Positions 1-19,795 of a stretch of 64,000 bases of DNA are shown in pieces. A program made the position numbers and the translations under genes. Positions within the stretch are counted from its first letter, which is position 1, and every line of letters starts with the position of its first letter. The notes beneath the pieces are model-generated. The model worked only from the letters and a program-made list of their open reading frames with translations, was not told the origin of the DNA and ran no database searches. Source of the DNA: an uncultured beta proteobacterium (GTDB lineage: Bacteria > Pseudomonadota > Gammaproteobacteria > Burkholderiales > Rhodocyclaceae); assembly GCA_903886975.1 (NCBI GenBank), contig CAISOB010000074.1:26204-90203 (forward strand), in the 5' to 3' direction.

Positions 1-184
1 CTTCATGCGGCGGAATGGTGTGGCCATAACCATGGCGCGGCAGAAAAGCGACCGCTTGGCCGCAGATCTCGCCGAAGATGACCGCGCCCGACGGCTCGCC
101 GTAAGGTGTGCGCAAGACCTCGCGGTGCGAGACGTCGAGGTTGGCCAGTTGCGACAGGCCGCTACCGCCGATCACTGCAAGCAC
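1..184 (-). CDS. S-methyl-5'-thioadenosine/thioinosine phosphorylase, N-terminal part (gene runs off the window)
   Basis: Reverse complement reads VLAVIGGSGLSQLANLDVSHREVLRTPYGEPSGAVIFGEICGQAVAFLPRHGYGHTIPPHE, the MTAP/PNP family N-terminus. GTG start just after the hpt stop, preceded by GGAG. Confidence 0.8.
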   Translation of the reverse strand, partial: MLAVIGGSGLSQLANLDVSHREVLRTPYGEPSGAVIFGEICGQAVAFLPRHGYGHTIPPHE

Positions 185-185
185 C

Positions 186-730
186 TCAACTCTCCTTCAT
201 GGCGTAGATCGCCGGCAGATTGCGCCAGCCGCCGCGCACATCCATGCCGTAGCCGAAAACGAAGCGGTCCGGTACCGTCAGCGCGACGAAATCGGCTTCG
301 ATCGGTTTCTTCTTGCCGTTCAGTTTATCGGTCGCCACGGCGGTGTAGCACGCCTTGACACCCAGTTCGTGCATGCGTTCGACGATGGCGGCCAGCGTCA
401 GGCCTTCATCGAGGATATCGTCGAGAACGAGGACCGTACGCCCCTTGACCGGTGTCCACGGCGCCGAACGCCATGACAGCGCGCCGCCCGAAGTATCCTG
501 CCCGTAGCGCGTTACATGCATATAATCGAAGTCGAGCGGGAAATCGAGTTGCGTCATCAGATGCCCGGCAAAGGGTACGCCGCCACTCATGACGCAGAGC
601 AGAAGCGGGTTGGTCTTGCCAAGCTTGGCGGTGATTTCGCCGGCGACACGGGTGACTGCCTGCGCGACCGTCTCCGCCGAATGGATGAGTTCCGCCGCGG
701 CGAGAAGATCCTTGGCTTGTTGAATGTCGA

Positions 731-734
<4 letters not shown>
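186..734 (-). CDS. hpt: Hypoxanthine-guanine phosphoribosyltransferase
   Basis: 182 aa; PRPP-binding motif [14 protein letters not shown] and overall PRTase pattern. Confidence 0.9.
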
Positions 735-4891
<4,157 letters not shown>

Positions 4892-4899
4892 CTGTCTTC

Positions 4900-8400
<3,501 letters not shown>

Positions 8401-8484
8401 GAAATGGAGCGCAGCCTAGCCGGCTGCGTGGATAAAGGTTCTCGGAAGCATGGTATGACGCCGCACTGGCACGACCGCAGCGCT

Positions 8485-8490
8485 TATAAT
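8485..8490 (+). promoter_or_regulatory. Candidate -10 element (TATAAT) upstream of queF
   Basis: TATAAT in the smc/queF divergent gap; -35 weak. Confidence 0.45.
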
Positions 8491-8541
8491 AGCATTTTGC
8501 CGGTCCGATTCGTTTGCGGCCGGCTCGAACCCGGACCTCTT

Positions 8542-8961
8542 ATGACGACGCGACCCGCCAAGACTCTCGAAACCTTTGCCAATCCGGCGCCGCATCGCGA
8601 TTTCCATATTCACATGGAAATTCCCGAGTTCACCTGCCTCTGTCCGAAAACAGGTCAGCCCGATTTTGCCACGCTGATGCTCGATTACATTCCCGAAAAG
8701 ACCTGTATCGAACTCAAGAGCCTCAAGCTCTATATCTGGTCTTTCCGCGACCAGGGCTGCTTTCACGAGGCGGTGACCAACCGCATCCTCGACGATCTGG
8801 TACAGGCCACGAAGCCCCGCTTCATGCGCCTGACCGCCCGCTTCTACGTGCGCGGCGGAATCTTTACCAACGTCATTGCCGAACACCGCAAGAAGAACTG
8901 GAAACCGCTTCCCCAGGTTGATCTGGCCGAATTTTCCGCCGCAGCCAATACGCGAGGCTAA
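8542..8961 (+). CDS. queF: NADPH-dependent 7-cyano-7-deazaguanine reductase
   Basis: [45 protein letters not shown]...[10 protein letters not shown]; QueF motifs including the catalytic Cys region. Confidence 0.95.
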   Translation: MTTRPAKTLETFANPAPHRDFHIHMEIPEFTCLCPKTGQPDFATLMLDYIPEKTCIELKSLKLYIWSFRDQGCFHEAVTNRILDDLVQATKPRFMRLTARFYVRGGIFTNVIAEHRKKNWKPLPQVDLAEFSAAANTRG

Positions 8962-8965
8962 CGAC

Positions 8966-9685
8966 ATGAGCAGCGAATCCTCACCGCAAGCGCAACTCGC
9001 CGACGATCAACTCGACCGTCTGGAAACCTTGCTCGACGAGTTGACGGACGCCATGCGTCTCGACGAGATTCAGGGCTACCTCTGCGCCGCCCTTTCGGGC
9101 CCGCAGGCAATTGCCGACGAGGACTGGCTCGCCGACATTCTGGGCGGCGAAGAAGCGCTGGCCAGCCAGGCCGGCAGCGAAGCCGCCGAAATCTTGCGTG
9201 CGTTTGCGACGGCGCTCGAAGGCGAACTCGCCGCTGGCGAACCGCCGGTACTTCTGCTTTACGCCAAGGAAGACGACGAAAACGGGCCGAGTGATTACCT
9301 TCCCTGGTGTCAGGCTTATCTGGCCGGCGTCGATGCCGCCGAAGACGACTGGTTCGAGTTCCTCGGCGAAAGCGAAAACGAGGAAGACAGCGAGGAAATC
9401 GTCTACCTTGACGAACGCCTGTTCCCGTTCATGGTGCTGACCGGAGAAGCCGAAGCTGCGGCCCGCGAACATGGTGAGGACTGGCCGCAAGGCGGCGCAC
9501 GCGAGGAGCTTGAAAACGATTGCCAGGACGACGTCCCGCTCGCCGTCACGGACATCTACCGCTTCTGGGCCGCCAAGCGCGGCACGCCGACCATTCGTCG
9601 CGAAGAACCCAAGGTCGGCCGCAACGATCCCTGCCCATGCGGCAGCGGCAGGAAATTCAAGCAGTGCTGTGGCAGGGAAGCCTGA
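8966..9685 (+). CDS. UPF0149/YecA-family protein with C-terminal SEC-C zinc motif
   Basis: C-terminal [21 protein letters not shown] is a textbook SEC-C motif; upstream acidic UPF0149-like region. Confidence 0.85.
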   Translation: MSSESSPQAQLADDQLDRLETLLDELTDAMRLDEIQGYLCAALSGPQAIADEDWLADILGGEEALASQAGSEAAEILRAFATALEGELAAGEPPVLLLYAKEDDENGPSDYLPWCQAYLAGVDAAEDDWFEFLGESENEEDSEEIVYLDERLFPFMVLTGEAEAAAREHGEDWPQGGAREELENDCQDDVPLAVTDIYRFWAAKRGTPTIRREEPKVGRNDPCPCGSGRKFKQCCGREA

Positions 9686-9740
9686 AACGATGAAACTGCG
9701 CAGCAGGCAGGCGGCGCCACCGTTCTGACCGGAGGCTGGT

Positions 9741-10640
9741 TCAGGACGCTGTCTCCCGGCGCTCCATTTTCGCTGACAGCACGCTGGCAGCGACGATCAA
9801 CACGCCGCCCGTCCATTCGCGCAGGCCGAGCAGTTCATCGGCGAGCAGCCACGACGAGAGCGCGGCAATGCCGACTTCCGAGAGCATGATGACGATCGCC
9901 CGGTTGGCCGCCACGCGCGCCAAGCCATACTGCACGACGAAGTTGACGAAGAGCAGGACTATGCCGATCAGCGCGAGCAACACCCATACCGACGCACTGT
10001 TCGCACTCGGCAAGGGTGCGCCCCCGGCGAGAATCAACGCCACCCCGACGGCGACCACGCCGGCGAAGGAGATGAGCGACTTGTTTTCGATGCTGACACC
10101 TTCGGCGTAACGCGAGAGAACGTTGAACAGGGCAAAAGAGAAGCCGGCAGAGAGCCCGAACCAGTCGGCGGCATCGTGCGGCACCGGCCAGCCAACCGCC
10201 GGCTGCCACAGCATCGTTGCGGCGCCCGCCAGCGACAGGGCGATGACGCAGGCGCCAGAATAGTCGAGCCGCTCGGCAAGCAGCAGGCGCGCGAGCAGCA
10301 CGGTCCACAGCGGCGCGAGATAAAACAGCAGCAGCACGCGCATGACCTCGCCGTTCAGCGTCGCCAGGACATAACCGAGATTGCAGCCGGCGGAAGCCAG
10401 GGCCAGCCAGAGCAGCGTCCACGACGGCGTCAGGCGGGAGAGCGACTGGCGAAAGACGATCAGGCCCAGGACCAGAGCCACGGCATAGGTCGCCGTTGAC
10501 GCCACGACGCCGTCGATGCCGGCGTCGCGAAGTATGCGGTAGGGATACCAGATCAAGCCCCAGATCAGCGCACCGGTCAGCAACGCGGCGACGGCCACGC
10601 GCCGCGCGCGTTGTTCGCTGGCGTATTGCCTTACCGTCAT
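9741..10640 (-). CDS. DMT/EamA-family transporter
   Basis: 299 aa with ~10 hydrophobic segments in EamA duplication pattern. Confidence 0.85.
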   Translation of the reverse strand: MTVRQYASEQRARRVAVAALLTGALIWGLIWYPYRILRDAGIDGVVASTATYAVALVLGLIVFRQSLSRLTPSWTLLWLALASAGCNLGYVLATLNGEVMRVLLLFYLAPLWTVLLARLLLAERLDYSGACVIALSLAGAATMLWQPAVGWPVPHDAADWFGLSAGFSFALFNVLSRYAEGVSIENKSLISFAGVVAVGVALILAGGAPLPSANSASVWVLLALIGIVLLFVNFVVQYGLARVAANRAIVIMLSEVGIAALSSWLLADELLGLREWTGGVLIVAASVLSAKMERRETAS

Positions 10641-10654
10641 CGGGCGATGCCCCT

Positions 10655-10660
10655 TATAAT
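10655..10660 (+). promoter_or_regulatory. Candidate -10 element (TATAAT) of the former dapC-dapD-pilU operon
   Basis: cccttataatcattg, 28 bp upstream of the dapC relic GTG. Confidence 0.4.
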
Positions 10661-10687
10661 CATTGTTTCGATCAAGCTTTAGCGCCC

Positions 10688-10888
10688 GTGAATCCCAGAC
10701 CCGCCCAACTGCACCCCTATCCTTTTGAAAGACTGCGCCAGCTCTTTGCCGGCATCGCGCCGAATCCGGATCTGCGCGAGATCAAACTATCGATCGGCGA
10801 ACCGCGGCACGCAACCGCGGAATTTATCAAGCAGGCGCAGTACGCCGGACTCAGGGGTTTTGCGAACTATCCTACCACGCTCGACGCG
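10688..10888 (+). pseudogene. dapC: 5' relic of dapC (N-succinyldiaminopimelate aminotransferase), ~67 codons
   Basis: VNPRPAQLHPYPFERLRQLFAGIAPNPDLREIKLSIGEPRHATAEFIKQAQYAGLRGFANYPTTLD matches the DapC N-terminal pattern (NP..LxPYPFE+LR.L...PNP....I.L.IGEP+H.TP.FI..A....L.G...YPTT). The PLP-binding aminotransferase body is absent downstream. Confidence 0.8.
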
Positions 10889-10894
10889 CCGCCT

Positions 10895-11080
10895 TTCACC
10901 AAGTCGATCAGCACGCGAGAATTTCGCATACCGAGATCGCGCGCGCGCCGGCTGCCGACTATAATGTTGTCGTCCTGCCGAGCAGCGCGCTGGCCAAGGT
11001 CGGCGAGGGTTGTGGTGAAGAAGGTGGACGCGCAGACGCGCGCCGAGACCTGCATCAATGATCTGTTGCGCGGCGACTGA
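10895..11080 (+). pseudogene. dapD: 3' relic of dapD (tetrahydrodipicolinate N-succinyltransferase), degraded, C-terminal end recognisable
   Basis: Ends ...VVVKKVDAQTRAETCINDLLRGD*, matching the DapD C-terminus as I recall it (E. coli ...[26 protein letters not shown]). Upstream nucleotides agcacgcgagaatt...gccgactataatgttgtcgtc resemble QSTRIYD...AGxVVV across different frames. Confidence 0.72.
10960..10965 (+). promoter_or_regulatory. TATAAT hexamer inside the dapD relic, upstream of pilU
   Basis: ccgactataatgttg, ~157 bp upstream of the pilU ATG. Confidence 0.25.
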
Positions 11081-11116
11081 CGGCGCTTGCATCCAAATGA
11101 CAATGGCGGAGGCCAC

Positions 11117-13442
<2,326 letters not shown>

Positions 13443-13443
13443 C

Positions 13444-14340
13444 ATGTTTGCACAAGCCCAAAGCGAACTGTCTACGGTGCGCGATCTCTTGCGCTTTGCC
13501 GTCAGCCGTTTCGGCGAGGCGCAATTGTTCTTCGGCCATGGCAGCGACAACGCCTGGGACGAAGCGGCTTATCTGCTTCTGCACACCTTGCACTTACCGC
13601 GCGACGTATTGAAACCCTATCTCGATGCCCGGCTGACCAGCGAGGAACGCGCCGCCGTGCTCAAGGTCATCAAGCGCCGTATCGACGAACGCCTGCCCGC
13701 CGCCTACCTGACTCGTGAAGCCTGGCTTGGCGAGTATCGTTTCTACGTCGATGAGCGCGTGATCGTGCCGCGCTCGCATATCGCCGAACTGCTGCACGAA
13801 CAACTCAGTCCGTGGATCGAGGACCCCTGGGCCGTGCGCAGCGTGCTCGATCTGTGCACCGGCTCGGCATGCCTCGCCATCCTCGCCGCGCTGGCATTTC
13901 CCGAAGCCAGTGTTGACGCCGTCGACCTTTCGACAGACGCACTCGAAGTCGGCGCACGCAATGTCGCAGATTACGGGCTGGCGGCGCGAATCCGGCTGCT
14001 CGCCTCGGATGCATTTGCCGCCATTGCCCGGCAACGCTACGACCTGATCATCAGCAACCCGCCCTACGTCAATGCCGACACCATGGCCGAGCTACCCGAG
14101 GAATACCGGCGTGAGCCGGAACTTGCGCTGGCCAGCGGCGAAGACGGTCTCGATTTTGTGCGCATCATCCTGCACGAGTCGGCAGGCCATCTCAATGCGG
14201 ACGGCTTACTGGTCGTCGAGATCGGCAACAATCGCGAAGCGCTCGAGACGGCCTTTCCGGAAACGTCCTTCGTCTGGCTCGACACCAGCGCCGGCGATCA
14301 GAACGTTTTCCTGTTGCGCCGCGAAGACCTGCCTCGATAG
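13444..14340 (+). CDS. prmB: Ribosomal protein uL3 (50S L3) glutamine methyltransferase
   Basis: SNPPYVNADTM motif, N-terminal helical region, follows dapE. Confidence 0.88.
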   Translation: MFAQAQSELSTVRDLLRFAVSRFGEAQLFFGHGSDNAWDEAAYLLLHTLHLPRDVLKPYLDARLTSEERAAVLKVIKRRIDERLPAAYLTREAWLGEYRFYVDERVIVPRSHIAELLHEQLSPWIEDPWAVRSVLDLCTGSACLAILAALAFPEASVDAVDLSTDALEVGARNVADYGLAARIRLLASDAFAAIARQRYDLIISNPPYVNADTMAELPEEYRREPELALASGEDGLDFVRIILHESAGHLNADGLLVVEIGNNREALETAFPETSFVWLDTSAGDQNVFLLRREDLPR

Positions 14341-14357
14341 AGACGACAGAGCCTTCG

Positions 14358-16895
14358 CTATCCGCCAGCGCGCAGCGCTTCGAGCGGTGGCGCGGCGATC
14401 AGTCGCGATGCCGCGAGCCAGCCGGCCGCGGTCACCAGCGCGGCGCCGCACAACATGGCCGCGGGCGCGAGCCACAACTCGATCGCGACTGGAAAATGAA
14501 ACACCTTGTGCGCCAAGAATTGGGCAATGGCCATCGCTGCCAGTGCGGCAATCAGGCCGGCGAGCCCGCCGATCGCCGCGAATTCGGCGAGCAAGGTGTG
14601 GCGCAGCTGTACACGCCGGGCGCCGAGCGTGCGCATCACCGCGAGTTCATAGCGCCGCTCCTCGGCTACCGATGCCAGCGCCGCGTAGAGGACGACAATA
14701 CCGGCGAGCAGCGTAAATAGAAAAACAAACTCAACAGCTCGCGCCACCTGCGAGATGATGGCTTGCAGCTGACGCACGATCGCGGCGACATCGACGACGG
14801 TCAGGTTCGGAAATTCGCCGACCAGTTGGTTGACAAAGTCAGCCTGGCTGGGCGAAAGGTACACGCTGGTGATCCAGCTGGCCGGGTAGGCTTGCAGTAC
14901 CGCCGGCGGGGTCAGCACGAAGAAATTCACGCGCATCGAATCCCATTCGAGCTTGCGCAAGCCGAGTACCTGCATGTCGACCTTTTCGCCGCCGATCGCA
15001 AATTCGAGCTGGTCTCCAAGCTTTAAGCCCAGCGTCATCGCCAGCCCTTCTTCGACTGAAGCCACGCCCTGCCCGGCGTCTGCGGGCGAGAACCAGCGGC
15101 CGGCCGAAACCACATTCCCGGCCGGCAAGTCGAGCCGGTACGACAGGTTAAATTCGCGGTCGACGAGACGCCTGGCCCGCTCATCATCGTAATTCGTCGC
15201 GCTCACGTCGACTCCGTTAACCTTGACCAGGCGCCCACGCACCATCGGCGAGAATTCGGCGCTCAAGCCGCGCGCCGCAAACGCTCGGCGCACGCTGTCA
15301 AGCTGGTCGGGTTGAATATTCACGACAAAGCGGTTCGGTGCATCGGGCGGTATCGCGCGGCGCCAGGCATCGAGTAGATCGTCGCGCGTCACGGTCAAAA
15401 GCAGCAGGGCCGTGAAACCGATTGCCAAGGCAACGATCTGCACGACACTTGAAGTCGAGCGCCTTTCGAGACTGGCGAGACCGTAGCGCCAGCCTATGCC
15501 GCCGTCGCCCGCGCGAGCCCGCGCGCCGCCGCGCGCCAGCGCCGCGAGCCGCACGACCAGCCGCGCGATCAACGCAAATCCCAAGAGTGCCGCCGAGAAT
15601 CCGCCGAACACGTAGGCGCCAAGGCGAATTTCGCCGGCAATCCAGAACATCAATCCGGCCAGCGCGAAGAGACCAAGCAGGTAGCCGCCGACCAGACCGG
15701 TGGGCGGCAAGGCGCCGGAAGAGAACTCCCGGCGCAGGACACGCAGCGTCGATACCTGCTTGAGTTGCAGCAACGGCGGCAGGGCAAAACCGAACAGCAA
15801 CAGCATGCCGACAACGCCACCTTGCAGCGCCGGCATTAGCCCGGGTTGCGGTAGCGGCGTCGCCAGCAATTGGGCCAGCCAGGCATAGAGTACGAAATGC
15901 CCGAGATAACCGACGACACAGCCGAGGGCGGCGGAAACAAGGCCGAGCAGCGCGAACTGGCTGACGAAGACGCGCAACAGAAAAGCCTGGGTCGCGCCCA
16001 GACAGCGCATCACCGCGCAAGGGTCGAGATGCCGCTGCAGGTAGCGGCGCGAGGCCAGGGCAATGGCCACGGCGGCGAGCACGACGGTCAGCAATGCCGA
16101 CAAGCCGAGGAACTTCTGTGCGCGATCGAGCGCCGCGCGGATTTCCGGCCGCGCATTCTCGGCGTCCTCGACGCGCTCGCCGCGTGCCAGCGACTTCTCG
16201 ACATCACTGCGAAAACCACGCACCGCATCAATGTCGCCGGCGAGCAGCAGGCGATAGGCAATCCGGCTTCCCGGCTGGATCAAGCCGGTCTTGGCGAGAT
16301 CGTCGATATTCATCAAGAGGCGCGGTGCGACACTAAAGAAATTGATGCCGCGATCCGGCTCCTGAGTCAGGATCGCCGTCACGCGTAGCGCTTCCTGCCC
16401 GACGCTCAGAATATCGCCCACCTCTGCCGGTAGCGCGGCAGCCAGGCGTTCGTCGATCCAGATCGTTCCCGCCACGGGAATACCGCTGGCTATGGTGTCT
16501 GCTGCATTGCGCTGCGGCGCGGTACGCAGACTTCCGCGTAGCGGATATGCGGTGGAAACAGCCTTGATTTCAGCCAGTTGCGCACGCAGGCCCTCGCCCT
16601 GGCCGCGCGAGACCATGCTCGGGAAGGTGCGCGTTTCAGCCACCGCCAGACCGCGTGCGCTCGCTTCGGCCACAAGCTGGGACGGCCACGGGTGATCAGC
16701 GGTCAGCAACAGGTCGGCACCGAGCAACTGATTGGCTTCCCGCTCGAGCGACTGGCGCACGCGGTCGGCAAAGAAGCCGACCGCAGTCAGCGCGGCCACC
16801 GCGATGATCAGCGCAGCGGTCAGCAGCCGCAACTCACCGGCGCGCGCGTCGCGGCGCAAGAGGCGCAGGGCGAATGGGAAAAAACTCATGCCCAT
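14358..16895 (-). CDS. FtsX-like ABC transporter permease (YbbP-type, 845 aa)
   Basis: Two repeated FtsX-type TM bundles separated by periplasmic domains. Confidence 0.85.
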   Translation of the reverse strand: MGMSFFPFALRLLRRDARAGELRLLTAALIIAVAALTAVGFFADRVRQSLEREANQLLGADLLLTADHPWPSQLVAEASARGLAVAETRTFPSMVSRGQGEGLRAQLAEIKAVSTAYPLRGSLRTAPQRNAADTIASGIPVAGTIWIDERLAAALPAEVGDILSVGQEALRVTAILTQEPDRGINFFSVAPRLLMNIDDLAKTGLIQPGSRIAYRLLLAGDIDAVRGFRSDVEKSLARGERVEDAENARPEIRAALDRAQKFLGLSALLTVVLAAVAIALASRRYLQRHLDPCAVMRCLGATQAFLLRVFVSQFALLGLVSAALGCVVGYLGHFVLYAWLAQLLATPLPQPGLMPALQGGVVGMLLLFGFALPPLLQLKQVSTLRVLRREFSSGALPPTGLVGGYLLGLFALAGLMFWIAGEIRLGAYVFGGFSAALLGFALIARLVVRLAALARGGARARAGDGGIGWRYGLASLERRSTSSVVQIVALAIGFTALLLLTVTRDDLLDAWRRAIPPDAPNRFVVNIQPDQLDSVRRAFAARGLSAEFSPMVRGRLVKVNGVDVSATNYDDERARRLVDREFNLSYRLDLPAGNVVSAGRWFSPADAGQGVASVEEGLAMTLGLKLGDQLEFAIGGEKVDMQVLGLRKLEWDSMRVNFFVLTPPAVLQAYPASWITSVYLSPSQADFVNQLVGEFPNLTVVDVAAIVRQLQAIISQVARAVEFVFLFTLLAGIVVLYAALASVAEERRYELAVMRTLGARRVQLRHTLLAEFAAIGGLAGLIAALAAMAIAQFLAHKVFHFPVAIELWLAPAAMLCGAALVTAAGWLAASRLIAAPPLEALRAGG

Positions 16896-16984
16896 GCAGC
16901 GCTCACGTGTTCATGGGCAAGCGATGCAACCCTGTTTCACTCAGACGCGAAATTCTGATTTGGGCACAAGGGGTTCGATCCTTC

Positions 16985-18238
16985 TTACCTGAAGGGGGCG
17001 AACAATTCCCGATCGACCAGACGGCGGCAGGCTTCTTCGACATTGGCGCGACTATTGAAGGAAGACAGCCGGAAATAACCTTCCCCGGCTGCGCCGAAAC
17101 CGCTGCCCGGTGTCGTCACGATGTTGGCATGCTGCAGGATGCGGTCGAACAGATCCCAACTCGTTGCGCCTTTCGGGCCGCGCACCCACAGGTACGAGGC
17201 GTCGGTATAACCATAGACCTTCAGGCCGACCGAAGTCAGGGCTTCTTTCAGCAAACGGGCGTTTCCCTTGTAGAAACTGACCAGCTTTCGCACCTGTTCC
17301 TTGCCTTCCGGCGAATACAACGCTTCGGCAGCCCGCTGCACCGGGTAGGCCACGCCGTTGAACTTGGTCGTGTGATTGCGCAGCCAGAGCGGGTGGAACG
17401 GGTACTTTTCGCCGTTGCGTTTGCGCCCCATCAGGGTCTTCGGAATCACCGCGAAACCGCAGCGCAGGCCGGTAAAGCCGCCGTTTTTCGAAAAACTGCG
17501 CAATTCGATGGCGCATTCACGTGCACCCGGAATCTCGTAAATCGAGTGCGGGATACCCGGTGTGCTGATATAGGCCTCGTAGGCCGCGTCGAAAACGATC
17601 ACCGCATTGCAGGAGAGCGCAAAATCGACCCACTTCTGCAACTGCTCGCGGGTGGCCACGGCACCGGTCGGGTTGTTCGGATAGCACAGATAGATGAGAT
17701 CGACCGGCTCCTTCGGCAAATCCGGCACAAAGCCGTTTTCGGCCGTACACGGCAGATAGGTCAGCCCTTCGAAGGTGCCCTGGCCATCGGGATTGCCGGT
17801 ATTGCCAAGCATCACGTTGGTGTCGACATAGACCGGATAGACCGGATCCATCACCGCAACCCGGTTGCCGGCGCCGAAAATATCCAAAAGGTTGCCGCAG
17901 TCGCACTTCGAACCGTCGGAAACGAAAATCTCGTCGGCCTCGATATCCAGGCCGCGCGCCCGGAAGTCATTCTCGGCGATGGCATTGCGCAGAAAATCGT
18001 AACCCTGCTCCGGGCCGTAACCCCGGAAGGTTTCGCGCGCGCCCATCTCGTCGACGGCCTTGTGCATCGCCGCAATGCTGGCGGCCGGCAAGGGCTCGGT
18101 CACATCGCCGATACCGCAGCGGATGATGCGGCCAGCGACTGCCGGATTGGCGTCGGCAAACGCCTTGACCCGCCGGGTGATTTCCGGGAAGAGATAGCCG
18201 GCCTGAAGTTTCAGATAATTTTCATTGATGAAAGCCAA
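16985..18238 (-). CDS. dapL: LL-diaminopimelate aminotransferase
   Basis: [24 protein letters not shown]...[14 protein letters not shown]...[22 protein letters not shown]...[20 protein letters not shown]...[20 protein letters not shown]-Lys region [15 protein letters not shown]. Highly characteristic DapL motifs. Confidence 0.95.
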   Translation of the reverse strand: MAFINENYLKLQAGYLFPEITRRVKAFADANPAVAGRIIRCGIGDVTEPLPAASIAAMHKAVDEMGARETFRGYGPEQGYDFLRNAIAENDFRARGLDIEADEIFVSDGSKCDCGNLLDIFGAGNRVAVMDPVYPVYVDTNVMLGNTGNPDGQGTFEGLTYLPCTAENGFVPDLPKEPVDLIYLCYPNNPTGAVATREQLQKWVDFALSCNAVIVFDAAYEAYISTPGIPHSIYEIPGARECAIELRSFSKNGGFTGLRCGFAVIPKTLMGRKRNGEKYPFHPLWLRNHTTKFNGVAYPVQRAAEALYSPEGKEQVRKLVSFYKGNARLLKEALTSVGLKVYGYTDASYLWVRGPKGATSWDLFDRILQHANIVTTPGSGFGAAGEGYFRLSSFNSRANVEEACRRLVDRELFAPFR

Positions 18239-18285
18239 GATTGTCGATCCTTGTTGAGGGTTTCGCGATAGAGGTTTGTGCGGCC

Positions 18286-18307
18286 AAAGCTTGCAAAGGC
18301 AAGCTTT
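18286..18307 (-). promoter_or_regulatory. Perfect 9-bp inverted repeat in the dapL 5' region
   Basis: aaagcttgc-aaag-gcaagcttt; another AAAGCTTGC copy at 18396-18404. Confidence 0.5.
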
Positions 18308-18422
18308 GAGATGGTACTGGCTGGTTCAAGCCTTGTCCAGCGACAGCACTGTCCAAATAGGATTTGAGTTTTGACAAACAGCTGGGATCGAATGCAAAGC
18401 TTGCGTGCGAGGGTGCTTGAAA

Positions 18423-19787
18423 TTAATCCAGATCACGCAGGCGTTCCACCGCCTCTTCAACCCGGCGCACCGCGATCACCTCCATGCCGGCAATCGGATG
18501 TTTCGGCTTGTTGGCCAGCGGCACCATGGCACGCGTGAAGCCGAGCTTGGCCGCTTCCTTGAGGCGCTCCTGGCCGCGCGGCGCGGGGCGAATTTCGCCG
18601 GCCAGACCAACTTCACCAAATACTATAAGTTTCGTAGGCAATGCCTTGTTTTTTAAAGAAGATATAATTGCCAACAGAACCGCCAGATCGGCCGCCGGCT
18701 CGGCGATCTTGACGCCACCGACGGCATTCACGAAGACATCCTGGTCAAAGCACAGGATGCCGGCATGGCGGTGCAATACGGCCAGCAGCATCGCCAGGCG
18801 CTGTGCATCGAGACCGACCGTGAGCCGCCGCGGATTGCCGTGCGACTGATCGACCAGCGCCTGGATCTCGACGAGCAGCGGCCGTGTTCCTTCCTGCGTC
18901 ACCAGCACGCAGGACCCCGGAACTTCCTGACCGTGTTGCGAGAGAAACATCGCCGACGGGTTGTTCACGCCCTTGAGCCCCTTGTCGGTCATCGCGAAAA
19001 CGCCGATCTCATTGACCGCGCCGTAGCGGTTCTTGACCGCGCGGATCAGACGAAAGCTCGAATGGGTGTCGCCCTCGAAATATAGCACGGTGTCGACGAT
19101 GTGTTCGAGCACGCGCGGCCCGGCCAACGCGCCTTCCTTGGTGACATGGCCGACCAGGATGACGTTGATCCCGGTCTGCTTGGCCAGGCGCGTGAGCTGC
19201 GCGGCGCACTCGCGTACCTGCGCCACCGATCCCGGCGCTGAACTGAGTTGCTCCGACCACAGGGTCTGTATCGAATCGATGACCGCCACCTGCGGCTTTT
19301 CCGCCTGCAAGGCGGCGAGGATTTTTTCCAGATTGATTTCCGAGAGCAGCTTGAGCTTGCGCGTATCGAGCGCAAGCCGGCGGGCACGCATGGCGATCTG
19401 CTGCCCCGACTCCTCGCCGCTGACATAGAGCACGTGATGGGCGCCAGCCAGTTCGGCCAGCGCCTGCAAGAGCAAGGTGCTCTTGCCGATCCCCGGATCT
19501 CCGCCAAGCAGAACCACGCCGCCCGCGACCAGACCGCCGCCGAGCGCCCGGTCGAACTCGGCGATGCCGGTCGGCAACCGGTCTTCTTCGCGCGCCTCGA
19601 TCTCCGAGAGCGTCTGCAGCTTGGTCGTGCCGCCGAGCGCGGCGAAACGGCTGTTGCTCGTCGGCGCCGTTTCGGCAATCGTTTCGACAAGCGTATTCCA
19701 AACACCGCAGCCGGGGCACTGCCCCTGCCATTTCGGGACGCTGGCGCCGCACTCGGTGCACGAATAGACGGTTTTCACCTTGGCCAT
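18423..19787 (-). CDS. radA: DNA repair protein RadA
   Basis: Zinc finger CTECGASVPKWQGQCPGCGVWNT, Walker A GGDPGIGKST, KNRYG motif, Lon-like C-terminal domain. Confidence 0.97.
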   Translation of the reverse strand: MAKVKTVYSCTECGASVPKWQGQCPGCGVWNTLVETIAETAPTSNSRFAALGGTTKLQTLSEIEAREEDRLPTGIAEFDRALGGGLVAGGVVLLGGDPGIGKSTLLLQALAELAGAHHVLYVSGEESGQQIAMRARRLALDTRKLKLLSEINLEKILAALQAEKPQVAVIDSIQTLWSEQLSSAPGSVAQVRECAAQLTRLAKQTGINVILVGHVTKEGALAGPRVLEHIVDTVLYFEGDTHSSFRLIRAVKNRYGAVNEIGVFAMTDKGLKGVNNPSAMFLSQHGQEVPGSCVLVTQEGTRPLLVEIQALVDQSHGNPRRLTVGLDAQRLAMLLAVLHRHAGILCFDQDVFVNAVGGVKIAEPAADLAVLLAIISSLKNKALPTKLIVFGEVGLAGEIRPAPRGQERLKEAAKLGFTRAMVPLANKPKHPIAGMEVIAVRRVEEAVERLRDLD

Positions 19788-19795
19788 TTATTGGG

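Noticed and set aside
16874-18271. 465-aa plus-strand ORF opposite dapL
   Set aside because: Antisense of a well-supported gene; no family motif.
18239-18420. Lysine riboswitch upstream of dapL
   Set aside because: Could not recognise the conserved L-box core; only a simple hairpin is visible.
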